A DNA stretch of 64,000 bases from Monarcha castaneiventris obscurior. Taxonomy: Eukaryota > Chordata > Aves > Passeriformes > Monarchidae. The stretch spans positions 16,262,501-16,326,500 of the forward strand of contig JAMPIT010000258.1 of the NCBI GenBank assembly GCA_026261815.1, given 5' to 3'. Position numbers and translations under genes: made by a program. Below the pieces are notes generated by a model. It did not search any database. It saw only the letters and a list, made by a program, of their open reading frames with translations, and was not told the origin of the DNA. Shown piece by piece: positions 11,061 to 23,800 of the stretch. Position 1 is the first letter of the stretch. Each line of letters opens with the position of its first letter.

Positions 11061-13849
11061 AACAGAAAGGCTTGAACAAGTCCATGATGCTTAAGTTAAT
11101 CATACCCCATCCTGTGTCACAACAAATGCTCTGGGCTGGGGAGGTAATAACAATAAATTCTGGTTAACAAAAATGCAGTAATGCAAGGCAAAATTTTAAA
11201 TTTGTATAGCAGCTCTTATAGAGTTGAGATGGTTTGGGATAAAAAAGCACTGCAAGTCCAATTGAAATTTTGGGAGGGGGGAGATCAATGCTTAAAGATT
11301 TGGAGAATTGGATGGACTCTTTGCCATAAGCAACACCATATGTAATTTTATAGGGGAAGAGACATGAGTATGGCAGCCTTCTTGGAAAATGTTTAACTTG
11401 TTGGGGGGAGAAATCAATAGCTCAAATATTCAAAAACTCAAAGCATTTTTTGGTCTTGGGGAGTCAAATTGTAGTCTGTCTTTCCTTAGTAGCTCATTGC
11501 ACACAGATGAAGCAGCTGTCACTTCTGTGTCCCTGACAGAACTCAAACCTCACTCACACACTGGCACATCAGGAACACAGGGGGATGTTTACCAGCACAA
11601 GGTCTATGGAAATTTGGATCAGACAGATACTGGCTTTCTATGGGATCCCAAGAGCTTGCAGGAGTTTTATTGTGCCCCAGATCTCTTCCTCTAGGGTTTG
11701 GAGCCTTCCAGAACTTAAATTCTTCCAGATGAACCAAGTTTCCTGTAAGGGGTAGGAGGAGGAAGCAAAGATACTTACCCTGGCAGATGTCAGCAGACAT
11801 TTAATTCAAGCTCTAACACCAGTGGAGATTAGTACAGCTTTGTGATCCTGGCAAAAAAATTCAAGTGACCTTGGGGAAACATTTTTAATTATGAACAACT
11901 GGTCAGTTTTATCACAAAAATACCAGCCCTTCTTGAATGCACTTTCATCTTTTGTAGCCTTCTGCTCAGTGGCTTCTCCCCATACGTGCCTCATCCCCTG
12001 GCATCGCTGCTGTCCATGACATGCACACATGTGTGTACTGCCTTTGCCTTCCCCTGACAACAGCCCAGCTTTGTGATGTGCTACATGCACTCGTCAAGAG
12101 GAAATGACTGCACGGATTACGCTGACATGACTGCTGCTGAATGCCTTTCAGTTTCTACATACTTTCATTTTCTACACATTTCTACACATCTCCCACTGCG
12201 TAGCCTTGGCTCCCTCTCCTGAAGACAGCTCCTGAATCCACCTATCTCCACTCGAGCTTTTACTTCGTGTTCAATTTCCATATGTTGCTTTCAAGCATTT
12301 CTCTTCTTGGCATCCCCTCAGGGCCTGATCCTGAGAAAGCAACTGTGCTGCACCTGAGAAGTGTTAAACAAGGCTGTGCGAATTGCCAAGTATACTTTGG
12401 GGTTTGCTTTTTTAATGATAATTTTGAATTAAATTAAATGTAAATTCTTTCATATCTTTGTTTTGTTTATCCAAAACAACCCCTAAACATTTCCCATTAG
12501 TTAGAATGAGGAGCCGAAATCCCTCTTATCCATGTGGCTTGCAGAGGAGTTTTTCAGAGCACCAGAACCTCATGGGTGGTGCTCAGCCCCAGATGTCTTG
12601 TCCCTGGAGAGGCTCAGGTCTATTCTCAGCTCCTCTTCCTGCCCATTTCTCAGAACCCCAAATCTCATGTTAAGCCAAGTGCAGATAACGTCTCTACACC
12701 CTCCCTAAGTATCATGAATACGTTCAGGCCTTCGGATAAGAAGCTCCTGAGGCAGGGATTATGCTCTGTAGTATTACTGTTGTCATATTTTCCCTGTTGT
12801 AATGTTTCATGCACATTTATGTCATTTATAAAATACAATTAACAGACATAGTGGAATCCACAATGGCCCAAAGAAGGGAATAACAGAAGCAGAGTAAGCA
12901 TGTACATTTTCTTCCTACAACTATGCTGGCTGTGGTGACTCCCAACCAGCAGATGAGTAGGAAAAATGATACACAATTCTGAATATTTAAAAAGTATGGC
13001 AAAGCTGTCCATAGTTCTTTTTCACTTAGCAGAGGCTTCATAATGATGTTCAACTTTTCTCTGCCTGAAGACAAAGACCTCGCTTTGTCCTCACAGCACA
13101 CCTCACCTCCTTCCAGTGACTTACAGTAAGTCAGAACTCCTATGACCTACTGTCTTGTCCAGCCACCAAAGAAGCATCCAAACACAGTCATCCAAAATGA
13201 GCCACAGGAAGGATCATACCAGTCATTATCCTTCCCCAGGAAAGGCCACTCCAATGCGGACCCAACTGCACTTCCTGAAGAGAATCACTAAGGGACCATC
13301 TGTCACATGTTTTCAATGAAAGGTATCAAGGGAATATAGAGTGCCACTTATTTACTAAAATTTCTAAATCAATATAAACATATATTTTACAGTCTTCAGT
13401 ATTTCCATAGCATGTACACATACTTGTCTACTCACAGGTCCATGCCTATTGTACCACCTCTGTGAGCTCTGCTCTACTGGAAGTTATTGTCACTGGGGTC
13501 ACAGTCTGCCAGTATAGGCTGAGAATTTGTAGGCAAATGTCCTCCAGCAAAGCCCAAACTGTGTTTTTTAACATCTACGAATTGGTTTGTGCAAATAATT
13601 GATTATGCTCTCAAGCAATGGAATGAAACTAAAGGGAGAAAAAAACCCACAATCAGATCAATCTGAAATATTTTTTTCTGGTTTTCTTTGATGAAACAAA
13701 ACAAATCCCATACTTTTTGCAGTGAGGAAAGTGCTTTGTTTCATCCCAAATGTTTTGTTTCGGGCACTTGCAACAGAAAGAAAAAAAAATCCTCAAAGAT
13801 ATAAGAGGTTGGATTCACCACAGCTGCTGTCATTCCCTTCTTATCCCCT

Positions 13850-13945
13850 AACCTAGTAATTAGGGCAGTGACCCAGGATGTGGGAGATCCATGTTCAATC
13901 CCTTTTCTGCCTGAAGGGATTTGAACCTCCATGTCTCCATCTCCA
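13850..13945 (+). repeat. tRNA-like inverted-repeat element fragment
   Basis: The arms GAGATCCATGTTCAATCC (about 13884-13904) and its imperfect reverse complement (about 13914-13937, containing GGGATTTGAACCTCCATG) flank a short loop. Both arms resemble a tRNA B-box (GTTCAATCC / GGATTTGAAC). The arrangement resembles a short palindromic interspersed repeat I associate with reptile and bird genomes. The family name is not certain. It is not a functional tRNA: there is no complete cloverleaf. Confidence 0.4.
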
Positions 13946-16900
13946 AGGAGAGCGTTAGAGCCACGGGGCCCTTCCCTGCTGTCTCCTTCCAGCTTGTCCC
14001 CCCTGGACAGGTGCTTGGCATCCCTGGACAGCGTGTGCAGCTTGGGTGCCCCATCTCACCTGGCCACAGCCCAGCTCCCGAGGTCTGGCACTGTGCCCCT
14101 GCCTCTGCCCTGTGGCTGGGTGAATGCAGAGATGCTCTGTGCCAGGTGGAGGAGTTTCAGTGGCTCAGACAACTCCCAGCTACACTGCACCAAAATGTTT
14201 AAGGTGTATCCATAACCAGACCACCGAGGTGATCCTAGGTCTGGGTATCAATGCTGTAAGGCAGAATGTGAGTCCTTCCTAGTTCCATACCATAATGCCA
14301 GGGCCTTCCCCCAGTAAATAAGAAATATGCTAGTATTAAAAATATATATAGTTTACATAAATATAATATTTCTCTAAGCCTAAATATCTTCCCATGTTTC
14401 TAATCACAGTTTGCTACTATTTTCAATTACTCCCCTAATGAATTTTTTTTCTATTATTGTAAATTGTCTGTGATGTTAGGAAGGATTTACCTTAAGAGTT
14501 TAGTAATGTGAACTTACTACTCTCTTGCCATCTTTTCTTGCACCTTTTAAGCGTAATTGGCTTCAAAAGCAGCTTACACTCACCCAGAAATTAGTCGTAC
14601 AGTATTGAGTATAGAACTGAACAAGTGAAACACTCAGCCTTATGCATATGTTTGCAGGGGAACTTTGCACATAGTAGTTCACATGCATCATTTTCATGAC
14701 ACCAGTAAGATCAGCTGAAGTTCTTTAATTAAGAAAATTTGGCACCTCAATCCTACATTTTTGCCAATTTTTAAATTAGAATAATTTTAATAATGGTATT
14801 TAAAATTATTTTCTAGTACACATTTCTATTGAAAATATCATCCTCCTTTATTCGGTTTTTGCTCTATTTTTTCCAGAAGATGAATAAATTATCTGGCACT
14901 TCCTAGGAGCAGACTTTGATTACCGAGAAGCCTATAATTTCTTGGTATTTGATAACCTTTTATTAGGGCTGACCTCTAGGGACTGTCCAGACAAGTGGCC
15001 ACACAAAGTCACAGTCGGAGAAGAGGATTCACCCATCCAAGTGTGAGAAGGACTCCTTTGTAATGAACATTAAAAAAACCCCCTCTACTTTCATCTTGCT
15101 GTAAGAGCCTCTAGCACAGCATATTTACAGAATAATAAAACAGAGCTTCAGGCCTTTTCTTCTCATACATCAGTAACAGGATTCTCATATCACGCTTACA
15201 TGCTCTGTTCACTGTGTAGTTTTCTGCATCTCACTTCTCACAGCGAATAGTCTCAAATACACTAAATGAAATAAATCTTCTGCTACTGTTCTCACGCAAT
15301 AATTAAATCAGGGCACAAAGCTGGCTGAGAATATCCCTGTGACAACTTCTGTCCCCTCCTCCCTCTGTGAGTTACCCAGTCCCTACCATGGCACGCCCGC
15401 TTGCGTGACTCATTTAGTGTTGGCTAGAACAAACCATTATAAGATTGCCATTTATTCATGCTATGAAGAAGGAACTTCAAATGAAATCCCTAGTATCAAA
15501 AGCTATACAGATACAAAGCTAAGATGCTTCCCCTATCAAAGGGCCAATGCTCTAAAGAGACAGGAGGTGGGAGGAAAGAGCAGGGCGTTTTCAAGTACAG
15601 TCATCAGAGCCAACTGTGTGCACAAATAAAGGGAAACCACCACTCTCAGAATTAATGCTTTTTCTGCTTTGCACCGATTTTAGAAATTATAAAAAGCTGT
15701 GGAGTTACTAGAGTTAGAAATGAAAACAGTGAATGAATGGCTTGTTCTGGGAAAAGCATGAATCACAATCCATCAAGGTAAACTCAGACTTTCATCTCAA
15801 AAGCAAGAAACATCTGGGATTTTTATAACCACTTATGTTGGTGGGTATTGAAAATCATCTGCATCTCATGCATGTGTGAATGGGTGTGTAAGTGTGTATA
15901 TATATGCTCATTGTTTCATTTAAACTTTATATCAATCAAAAATACATTAAATAGTACAGAAAACGTAAGTCTTTTCGTTGTAATTCTGAACTTGTACAAG
16001 AGGAAAAACCCAAAGTCTCGTGCTATTTTGGATCTTCAGGAGGGGGTGTTTTTTGTAATGAAGGTTTAGAGAGGCTGTAAGCACTAAAGGAAGTCACTGA
16101 GCTCAGGCACCCTCAAGCCCAGAGACGCAGCCCCAGCCTGCAGACACCCGAAGCCCAGCTCAAGGAGGGTGCAGCACCCAGTTGTCAGCACAAAGCCTAC
16201 AGCTCCCTGCCTTCTCCAGTCTGCAACACCAAACCTGCCATAAACCTGTCTGCCTCTCCTGAGTCCTCTCCAGCAAGGAGGAACAAGGGCACTGAGAGTC
16301 AGGGCACAGATTTAAAGGCATCCTGCTGCCAGTGTGGGCCTGTGCCCACCCTTGTCCAGGAATGCCAGGCAGGGCTCCTGCATCATTGCAAGCTTCCCTA
16401 GCAACCAGATTGAAAAAGGAAAGAAAGCCCCTCTCATTCTGCTCTCTTATGTCTCCATCCATTAGCCCAAATACAGTTTTGAAGTGATTCAGGATCATGG
16501 CCCAGGAGTCTCCACAGAAGGACTGGCAATGCATTAGTTTGATCCTACTGCCATCCTGCTTTGCAGAGAAATGTGAAATTATAATATTTTCATTGGCTAC
16601 TGACAAACCCTGCCAGGAATGCCCCTATTCCTAAGCTGTATGGGCGCTTTCAATTTAGTCTCACTTGGAGCACCAGATGCTCTAATTACATCATCCTGGT
16701 CTTCTATAAGGAGCATCAGATGAACAAATGCCACATCTATAACAGTGACAAGTACTGTTTTTAACCACATCCACGATGGTTTTGTTTCAAAGCTCAGGAA
16801 TCCTTTCCTAGCAGGCCCATTTTATGTTTTTACATGACCCAAGAGTCTCAGGGAGGAATTCCTGAGATACATTCACTTGTATCTGTTTACCAAAAGTTGA

Positions 16901-18003
16901 AGGCACATAAGGCCATGAGCATTTCTTGCCCATCTGCTCCATAAATTTTTTTGCAAGGCTTATTGCAAAGCAATAATGAGCACAGTAAATGAGTTATAGG
17001 TGATCAGCCTCAGCTGCTGCTTTCCATTTTTGCCACATTTGTTGCTCAGCAGGCTGCACGTAAAGCCCATACCTGCATCAGCCTGCTTGATACAACCTCT
17101 GTCCCAGTGAAACTGTTAGACCCAGCATCCAAGCTACTGTACCTGCATCATCACTTAATTAGTCCTCTACCCTGGTTATATACAGCTGCTGGAAATGACC
17201 CTGAGGTCTGTAAGTTATTTTATTAGAATATTATAGAAAACAGATGTTTTCCCCCTAATCCTGATGACATGTTTAAACACAGCCTGGGACAATTAGAAAT
17301 ACAATGGCCTGGAGACTAATTATCCATCACTGACAATTTTCCAGATTATCCTTTTTTGTTCTCATGTTTGATACTTGTATCATTACCTGCCTCCATCCTC
17401 TTAGAGTGTAAAGAAAACTTCTGAAAAGCAGTTCTCCCCCCAATTGCTTCAACAACACAGCAGTAACATCCAACCTGACAAGTGACTATTCAAAAATTAC
17501 AGATCAACTTAATTTAAATATTTAAATTAAAAACATGTAACTTACAGAAACTGTTGATGAAATTATTATTTCTATAAAGTATCCAGTTACTCCTTTACTT
17601 TACAGAATAATTTCGACTAACAAAACTGTGTGGTTCAAGTACTTACAAAAAAGGCAACCATTATGCCTCTGTATTTATGTCATGCAAGGAAAAAAAGCTA
17701 ATTTTTTTAACATAGTGCAATCAGAAGGAGAGAGTTGTAAGGAGACAATTCCCCTCAGAGCCAAGACAAAAGCTGACAAAAAAAGCAAAGAGAGAAGTGA
17801 CTGAGTTCCATTCTCAAAAAAGTTGTTACCCAGGAGGAACACAGAGCAGCTTGGGCTGGGACTTCAGAAATGGGAGCTGCCCTGCCTGCTTGTTAGTGAC
17901 AGTCTCTGAGGACCAGAGAAAATTAATCCCTGATGCTTTAAAGGACAGTAACATGTACCCACACCAGACTTGGGAACACACAGTAGATCATACGTGTGTA
18001 GAC

Positions 18004-18064
18004 GGCACAGGAAGTTTAGAAGATGGCACAGGAAGTTTAGAAGATGGCACAGGAAGTTTGGAAG
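18004..18064 (+). repeat. Three copies of a 21-bp repeat (GGCACAGGAAGTTTAGAAGAT)
   Basis: Three nearly identical head-to-tail copies of 21 bp, the last one diverged (GTTTGGAAGT) and incomplete. Each contains ACAGGAAGT, a classic ETS-family core, so the array would present three evenly spaced ETS-like sites. It lies about 200 bp left of the GC island at 18.2-18.6 kb. Confidence 0.85.
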
Positions 18065-18199
18065 TGGAAGCAAATACATCACGCCCCCCTCCCCCGTTAG
18101 TCACGCACTGATGAAAAGAAAGCTGAAAACTTTAAAAAAAAAAAAAAGTTTTAAATACGGGCAACCGGAAAACCGGTGCCTTTTTAAAGGACTTAAAAG

Positions 18200-18600
18200 C
18201 ACAAGTATTCTGCCAGATGGAAAGCTGTGGAGAAGACAAGCCCAGCTCCCACGGCCCTGCCGCTGCGGCACTGCGGACGCCTGGGACACCTTTATGCGCT
18301 CTCTTGAGTAAGGGCGCAGAGCTTCCGCACAGCCCCGCTGCCAGCGCAGCCCTCAGCCGCTGCACCCGAGAGCAAGACAAGTGCGTGCAGGACGCTTACA
18401 GGCGTGTGTCCAAGATACTTCGTCTTTCATCTCTTTGAAATGACACACTCCCACATGAGGTAGAGGTAGGGGCACCCCGGCGCTTTTCCCGTGGGGGCGC
18501 GGTGCCGTGCGCGGCCCCCGGCGGTGCCCGGCTCTGCCGAGGAGCCTGTCCCCTGCGCTGGGCGACCGCGCTGCCACCGAAGGCAACTCCGTCACGGTAT
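18200..18600. promoter_or_regulatory. Isolated CpG island in intergenic DNA
   Basis: A 400-bp GC-rich block with many CpG (GGGGGCGCGGTGCCGTGCGC and similar) isolated in AT-rich sequence. The right flank (18600-18800) holds TCTAATTACCAG and other unique-looking sequence. No frame has a recognisable domain. Likely an orphan CpG island acting as an enhancer or a non-coding RNA promoter. Confidence 0.55.
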
Positions 18601-20014
18601 TTAAATCACATTACAGCTTTCTTTTATTACATATCCCCTTGTGATTTTGCCCGGCTACATTCTAATTACCAGTCTTGCTGCAGCGCACGTGGGTTCCACT
18701 GCTCGCTCCTCCTCCCATTTTATGGGAAACGGCTTATCTTGCACAATCCTAATGCAAAGATTGCAGCGAGACAGTTCTCATCTTGCAGTTACCACTCTAA
18801 AGTGCAAAATGTTTTCTGTGGGGGAGAGAGACCACAAAATATTCAGGGTTTCACGCATTTTTGGAAACAACAGATACATCTGTTGAGGCTCCCCAAAGTA
18901 GTTTAATCACTTCACTATTCTCTTACATAATATCTGAAGTATCAATATATTTTTCCACATCAGATGTTAGGTGCACCTGCTTTTCACAGATTTTGAAATT
19001 CTTTTTTAATTTTAAAAAATATTTTGCTTTTCTTATGCCCCACCCATTAACTTCTCAAATCGAGTATTTTAAGGGAGATGCATCTCACTAACTTCTCATG
19101 ACTTACACAGTTTTTTTCTGAGTAATCTTTTTAGCAGTAGGCACAAGTCCTCTCTCCTATTCAATTAGCTCCCAGCACTAATCAGGTCAGAGATCATGTC
19201 AATTTTAATGGAGAACTTAATAATGCTCAGGAAAGCTTAAGAACTAGGATGTGGTTTCATTTGGTGTGTCCGTAGCCCCATCCTTGGCCATGGCTCTGCT
19301 ATCCCCCATTTTCCAATTACAGCACTAACCATACCTAAAAACCAGAAATATTTTATACTGCCTTGCTCTTGAGTAAGATCAAAATAATTTTGACTGTTAA
19401 CTAAGGCAAAGTACCCATATGGTGAAAGGCTACATTTATACTTGCTGTTTCATTTGATTTATCACAGTTCCATAGATACAGATCCATAGTTCCTGGGTAC
19501 AGATTTGGAGATGGGTCTCATTAACCTGTGTGCAGAGACCACCTTCAGGTAGGGAAGTAGTTCAGATCTGCAGTGTGAAGAGGGGTAAGAATCTCACCTT
19601 TGCAAGTCTTCTAGAATTAAGACAGAATTTTAACAAGAACCTTTCCAGTTAAAAACAACACAACTAACACTTTCCTGAGGGCAGGGGAAAGGAACTGAGA
19701 GAGAAAGTACATGCAGGGAAAGTTAAAAAAAAATAGGGAAAGTGCTCAGGTTTGCTCTGATAATAAACGAGCTCTCCATGACAGCAGCAAACAGCAGCTC
19801 TGGCTGCGGGCAGCACGTGCTGCTGTTTCCTGGCAGCAGGAACATGAAGCAGTTGAAGCTCTGAATACATCTGGTTCAATTTTCTGTAACAGCTCAATTT
19901 TTGTTGTGATCCCAAACCTGTCAGAGCTTTCTCTCTGTGCAACAATAATAACAGCAACAGTAGAACAGATTTTCAGCTTTGGTCAAATTCCCAGAGACAG
20001 AAAGCTGAAATAAA
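18601..20014. other. Intergenic, no gene seen
   Basis: Unique AT-rich sequence up to the solo LTR. It includes TCTAATTACCAG at 18661-18672. No repeat family or exon recognised. Confidence 0.5.
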
Positions 20015-20019
20015 GCACC

Positions 20020-20892
20020 TGTGGTGGGCTGACCCTGGCTGGACAACAGGTGCCCACAAAAGCTGCTCTGTCACTTCTCTCCACAACTGGACATGGGAGA
20101 GAAATAAAACAAGCCTATGGGTCAGAATGAGGATAGGGAGAAATCACTCACCAATGGGCAAAAGACACTTAATTCAGGGAAATTAGTTGAATTTATTACA
20201 AATCAAATCAGAGTAGGATCATGGGAAAGGGAAAAATAAAACACCTTCCCCCCACCCACTCTTTTTCCTGGGCTTAACTTTTTCCCCATGGGGACTGCAG
20301 TCAGTTCATGGCAGGTTGTCTCTGCCTTTTATTCCTCTGCAGAGGCAGGACTCCTCACACTCTTACCTGCTCCAGTGTGGAGTCCCTCCCCCAGGAGACA
20401 GTCCTCCATGAAATTCCCCAAAATGAGTCCTCCCCACAGGCTGCAGTTCTTCATGAACTGCTCCAGCATGGGTCCCTCATGGGGTCACAGCCTCCTTCAG
20501 GCATTCACTGGATCCAGTGTGGAGTCCTCCAAAGGCTGCAGGTGGATCTCTGCTCTCCCCTGGGCACATGGGCTGCAGGGCAATCTGCTCTGGCACCTGG
20601 AGCACTTCCTGCCCCTCCTTCTGCACTGACCTTGGTGTCAGCAGAGCTGTGGCTCTCACATATTCTCTCTCCTCTCTCTGGCTGAAGCTGTACAGTTGTA
20701 TCCCCTTAAATACGTTATCCCAGAGTCACTACCACCATCACTGATGGGCTTGGTCTTGGCCAGCAGTGGGTCCTTCCTGGATCCATCTACTACTGGCTCT
20801 ATTGGACATAAGGGAAGCTTCTAGTGGCTTCTCACAGAAGCCACCCCATGACTCCTCCTGCTACCAAAATCTTGTCACGCAAACCCAACACA
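20020..20892 (-). mobile_element. Solo LTR of an ERVL-type endogenous retrovirus
   Basis: An 873-bp element. Read on the minus strand it begins TGTGTTGGGTTTGC at 20892 and ends in CCACA at 20020, with the TG...CA ends expected of an LTR. It is flanked by an exact 5-bp duplication, GCACC at 20015-20019 and 20893-20897, the length typical of ERVL. Inside, on the minus strand, there is a TATA-like GTATTTAAGGGG at about 20713-20702 and a polyadenylation signal AATAAAA near 20333-20327. No gag, pol or env sequence adjoins it, so it is a solo LTR left by recombination. The sequence type resembles LTRs widespread in bird, especially songbird, genomes (from memory). Confidence 0.85.
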
Positions 20893-20897
20893 GCACC

Positions 20898-23800
20898 TAA
20901 ATTCAAATCCAGCCTTGATTGCTTGAGTATGGGGAGCTCTCAGATCAGGACTCTAGTTCAGTGCCTACTATCAGAGAGCCAGGACTGACACTCTCAGTCT
21001 GCTAAGGTAGGAGAAAAGCCTGAAAGACACAGCAAGATAAGCACCCCTCCACTTCAGAAGAGAAAAAATCTGGGTGCTACAGCAGCAGGTATCATACACA
21101 TCCAGATTGTAGATACCCTCCTGTGACACACTCACTGCCTTCAATTTCGAACGCAGCAAGAAGAAAAGTCTGGGCCATCATGCAACTTCCACAGCCCAGC
21201 ACACAACATACACTGCAGCAGGAGTGACTGGGAAGCAGGGCTGACCTCTCTTCTCCCCACCCTTTATCAACTGGGTGTCGACTGCTCCATAACACAGGAA
21301 ATTACAAAAACCTGTAGGTTGCTGATTTTGTTTGCTGCTGGCAGTGGAGAGGGCTACTCACATACTTTTTGCACAGTTCTCCATCTAAATCTGAAATCAC
21401 AGTTTAACTTCCTAAGAATTTTATGCCATCTATCACATTTTTCTTTTATCAGTAAATGGGCTGAGATTCTTATCTCCAATATTTCTACCAGTTTTTAATA
21501 GATATCCCTGTTTTGCTGTGCTCAAAGAACTTAACCAGCTGTGTATTCACAAAAATCATTCAAGCAAGTGCTCCATTTTCTAAATTCTTCTGGGATTTCA
21601 GAAAGGCCAGGAAAAAAAAAAAAAAAAAAAAAAAGAAAAGAAATAAAAAAGAAAAGACAATAAATTCAGCCCCATGCAGAAAAACCAGAAAGGTAACTTA
21701 TGAATTCAGCTCCCATCAGCAGTATCAAGGGGTGGTACCAGCTGTGTGACTTGGGATTTTTGGTTTGTGTAATCCAAAGTCACCCTAAAATCTAAACATT
21801 TCCTCCTCCCCCCCTCCATTTAGGTACAGAGAGCTACTGTCTCTATATAAAATAAATCATAAATCAGGCCAATAGCTATGCTTTTAAGAATACTAAGCAG
21901 TACTCTGTTTTCACAGTAATATAGGACTTTCCCAAAAAGCTTCATCGCTGGTAGCCAGCGGTAAAATAAAGTCCTAAAGAACAAGAGAGATGAAAAATGA
22001 AGACAAAAACCCAAATGTAGATATAAGCAAAAACTGAGGAAAGGGAAAACAAACCAAGCTAGGAATGAAGATAATGAAAACGGTCAGGTTAGCAGCCCAG
22101 TGAGACGCAGCTAAGTACCATTCCCAGATGGGAACCTGGGCCTGAGGGCAAAGAAAGGAGTTTGGGATCCTGCAAGAACACTCGCATTCTGGGTCAGGGT
22201 CTTCAGTCATTTAACAGTACTCATGGTCAGCTGCAGCCAGAGAACACTGGGTTTAGTAGTGGAGGATATTTCAATGAGAAGAGAATGTTGTAAAATGATG
22301 GATGTCAAATAGTAAAGGAGAAAATTTTTGGAGGCAATGAATGGCAATCTACCATGAACAGAACATGAAAAATCAGATTTCAGTAGCACATTTGTAACTG
22401 AGGCCATTATCTGGGAAGAGCAGCTCACATTCTTTCATGACTGGACTAATTGTCTATGGATTTATACCCAGCACTTACAGAGATTCAGTAAATGTACTCC
22501 AGATAGCAAAGGGAATGGGTACAGTTGACTTCCAACACAAGAAATTTGATTTTAAGCCTCTTTCCCCTGTCACTGCCTGTCTCTTTACCAGTTTTGGGTG
22601 AAAACTCCTTCCTTGGCTGTTTGGCTACAGATATTTGCCTCAGCTACCTCTGTGCCAGGAACCCAAGTGCACCCCTGAAGATTTAGAGGCACAGCAAATG
22701 CAGCCATCAGCTAAATTCCAGGGACCACAAAACAAGTGTCAACCCCAGGCTTATACTGTCTTCTCTTCTTTGCAGTTTCTCTTTCAACCTATGGGGTTTT
22801 TGTTTGTTTTTAAAAGATTTTTCTCCTGCCTTTTTATCCAAATAAGGCTGTTTTCTTTCTCCTACTTCCACACAATTAAATTTTTTTCAGGGAAGAGACA
22901 GATGAAAGAAATATTTATTGTCAGCAAGACTTGTACCTGGGTGACACAATTCCTTATTTGGTTAAAACACAGATTAATGGTGTTAGTTTGCATTCTCCTT
23001 CATCAGTCTTCTTTTCTGAAGCTGTTTCAAAGAGCACAACAGGATTCAGAGCTTCAGCATTTGTTGCTACAGCAGTGACAATGGATTTGGCTGAGTTTCA
23101 CAGAGAGATATAAACATGATTCACAACTGCTGCTGACTTAAAGATACATAATCAAAGGTTTACATGGGAAGTTTTCAGTTTCCAATAAACAGACTTTTAA
23201 AAAGGGGTAGATTATATTTAGGAACACTTACTGTGAGTATCACGTAAGCATGTTCCATGTTGCAGGTCTCTAACACAAAAGAAGGGTTATCATCACTTGG
23301 TACACAAACCTCAGATCTTACGAGTTAAAAGTGTACTTTTAAGTGAAAATGTAGAATAGAAAGCCCAACAGTTGAGATTCATACAACATATGGAGTACCA
23401 GCACCTTGGAAGCTCTGAAAAGACTCCAAGGCTCCCTTTGTTCCCTAACTGGACAGTAAGAGTTGGAATTTTGGAACATCTGGGCTCACAGTTACTGAGG
23501 ATGCTATTTGCTTGGGTTTTAATTGCAGTGAAAAGAGCATGGGAGCCTGCATAAGATCTCACAGGGTTTTGTAAAAAATTTTGCCTCTACCTAGAGAAAA
23601 GCATCCCCACAGGAATGCATTTATTCCAATTTTTATTTCTAGCCAAAATAACACCTTGTCAGTCCTCAGGCACCCCGTGCAAACCACCCTCATAGTCAGT
23701 GACACACTGCTCAGATCCCTCCACCTGCCATTCTGGCACACTGGAGCCACCTGCACATGAGCTAAGGCAGCCAGGACCACTTCCCTGAGGGACAAACACT

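Larger units (their letters stand above)
9991..17800. other. Intergenic, no gene seen
   Basis: Nearly 8 kb without a supportable exon. It contains the 34-bp duplication at 10993 and the tRNA-like inverted repeat at 13.9 kb. The rest is unique AT-rich sequence with short AT tracts, such as 14338-14375. Confidence 0.55.

Noticed and set aside
13861..13940. A functional tRNA gene
   Set aside because: Only B-box-like words are present in an inverted repeat; no full cloverleaf, anticodon stem or terminator is visible.
17797..18111. 104-codon plus-strand frame with DGTGSLE repeats
   Set aside because: The repeats are simply the translation of the 21-bp DNA array. No splice or promoter context supports a protein.
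20288..20744. Plus- and minus-strand frames of 60-125 codons
   Set aside because: They fall entirely inside the solo LTR and are explained by it.
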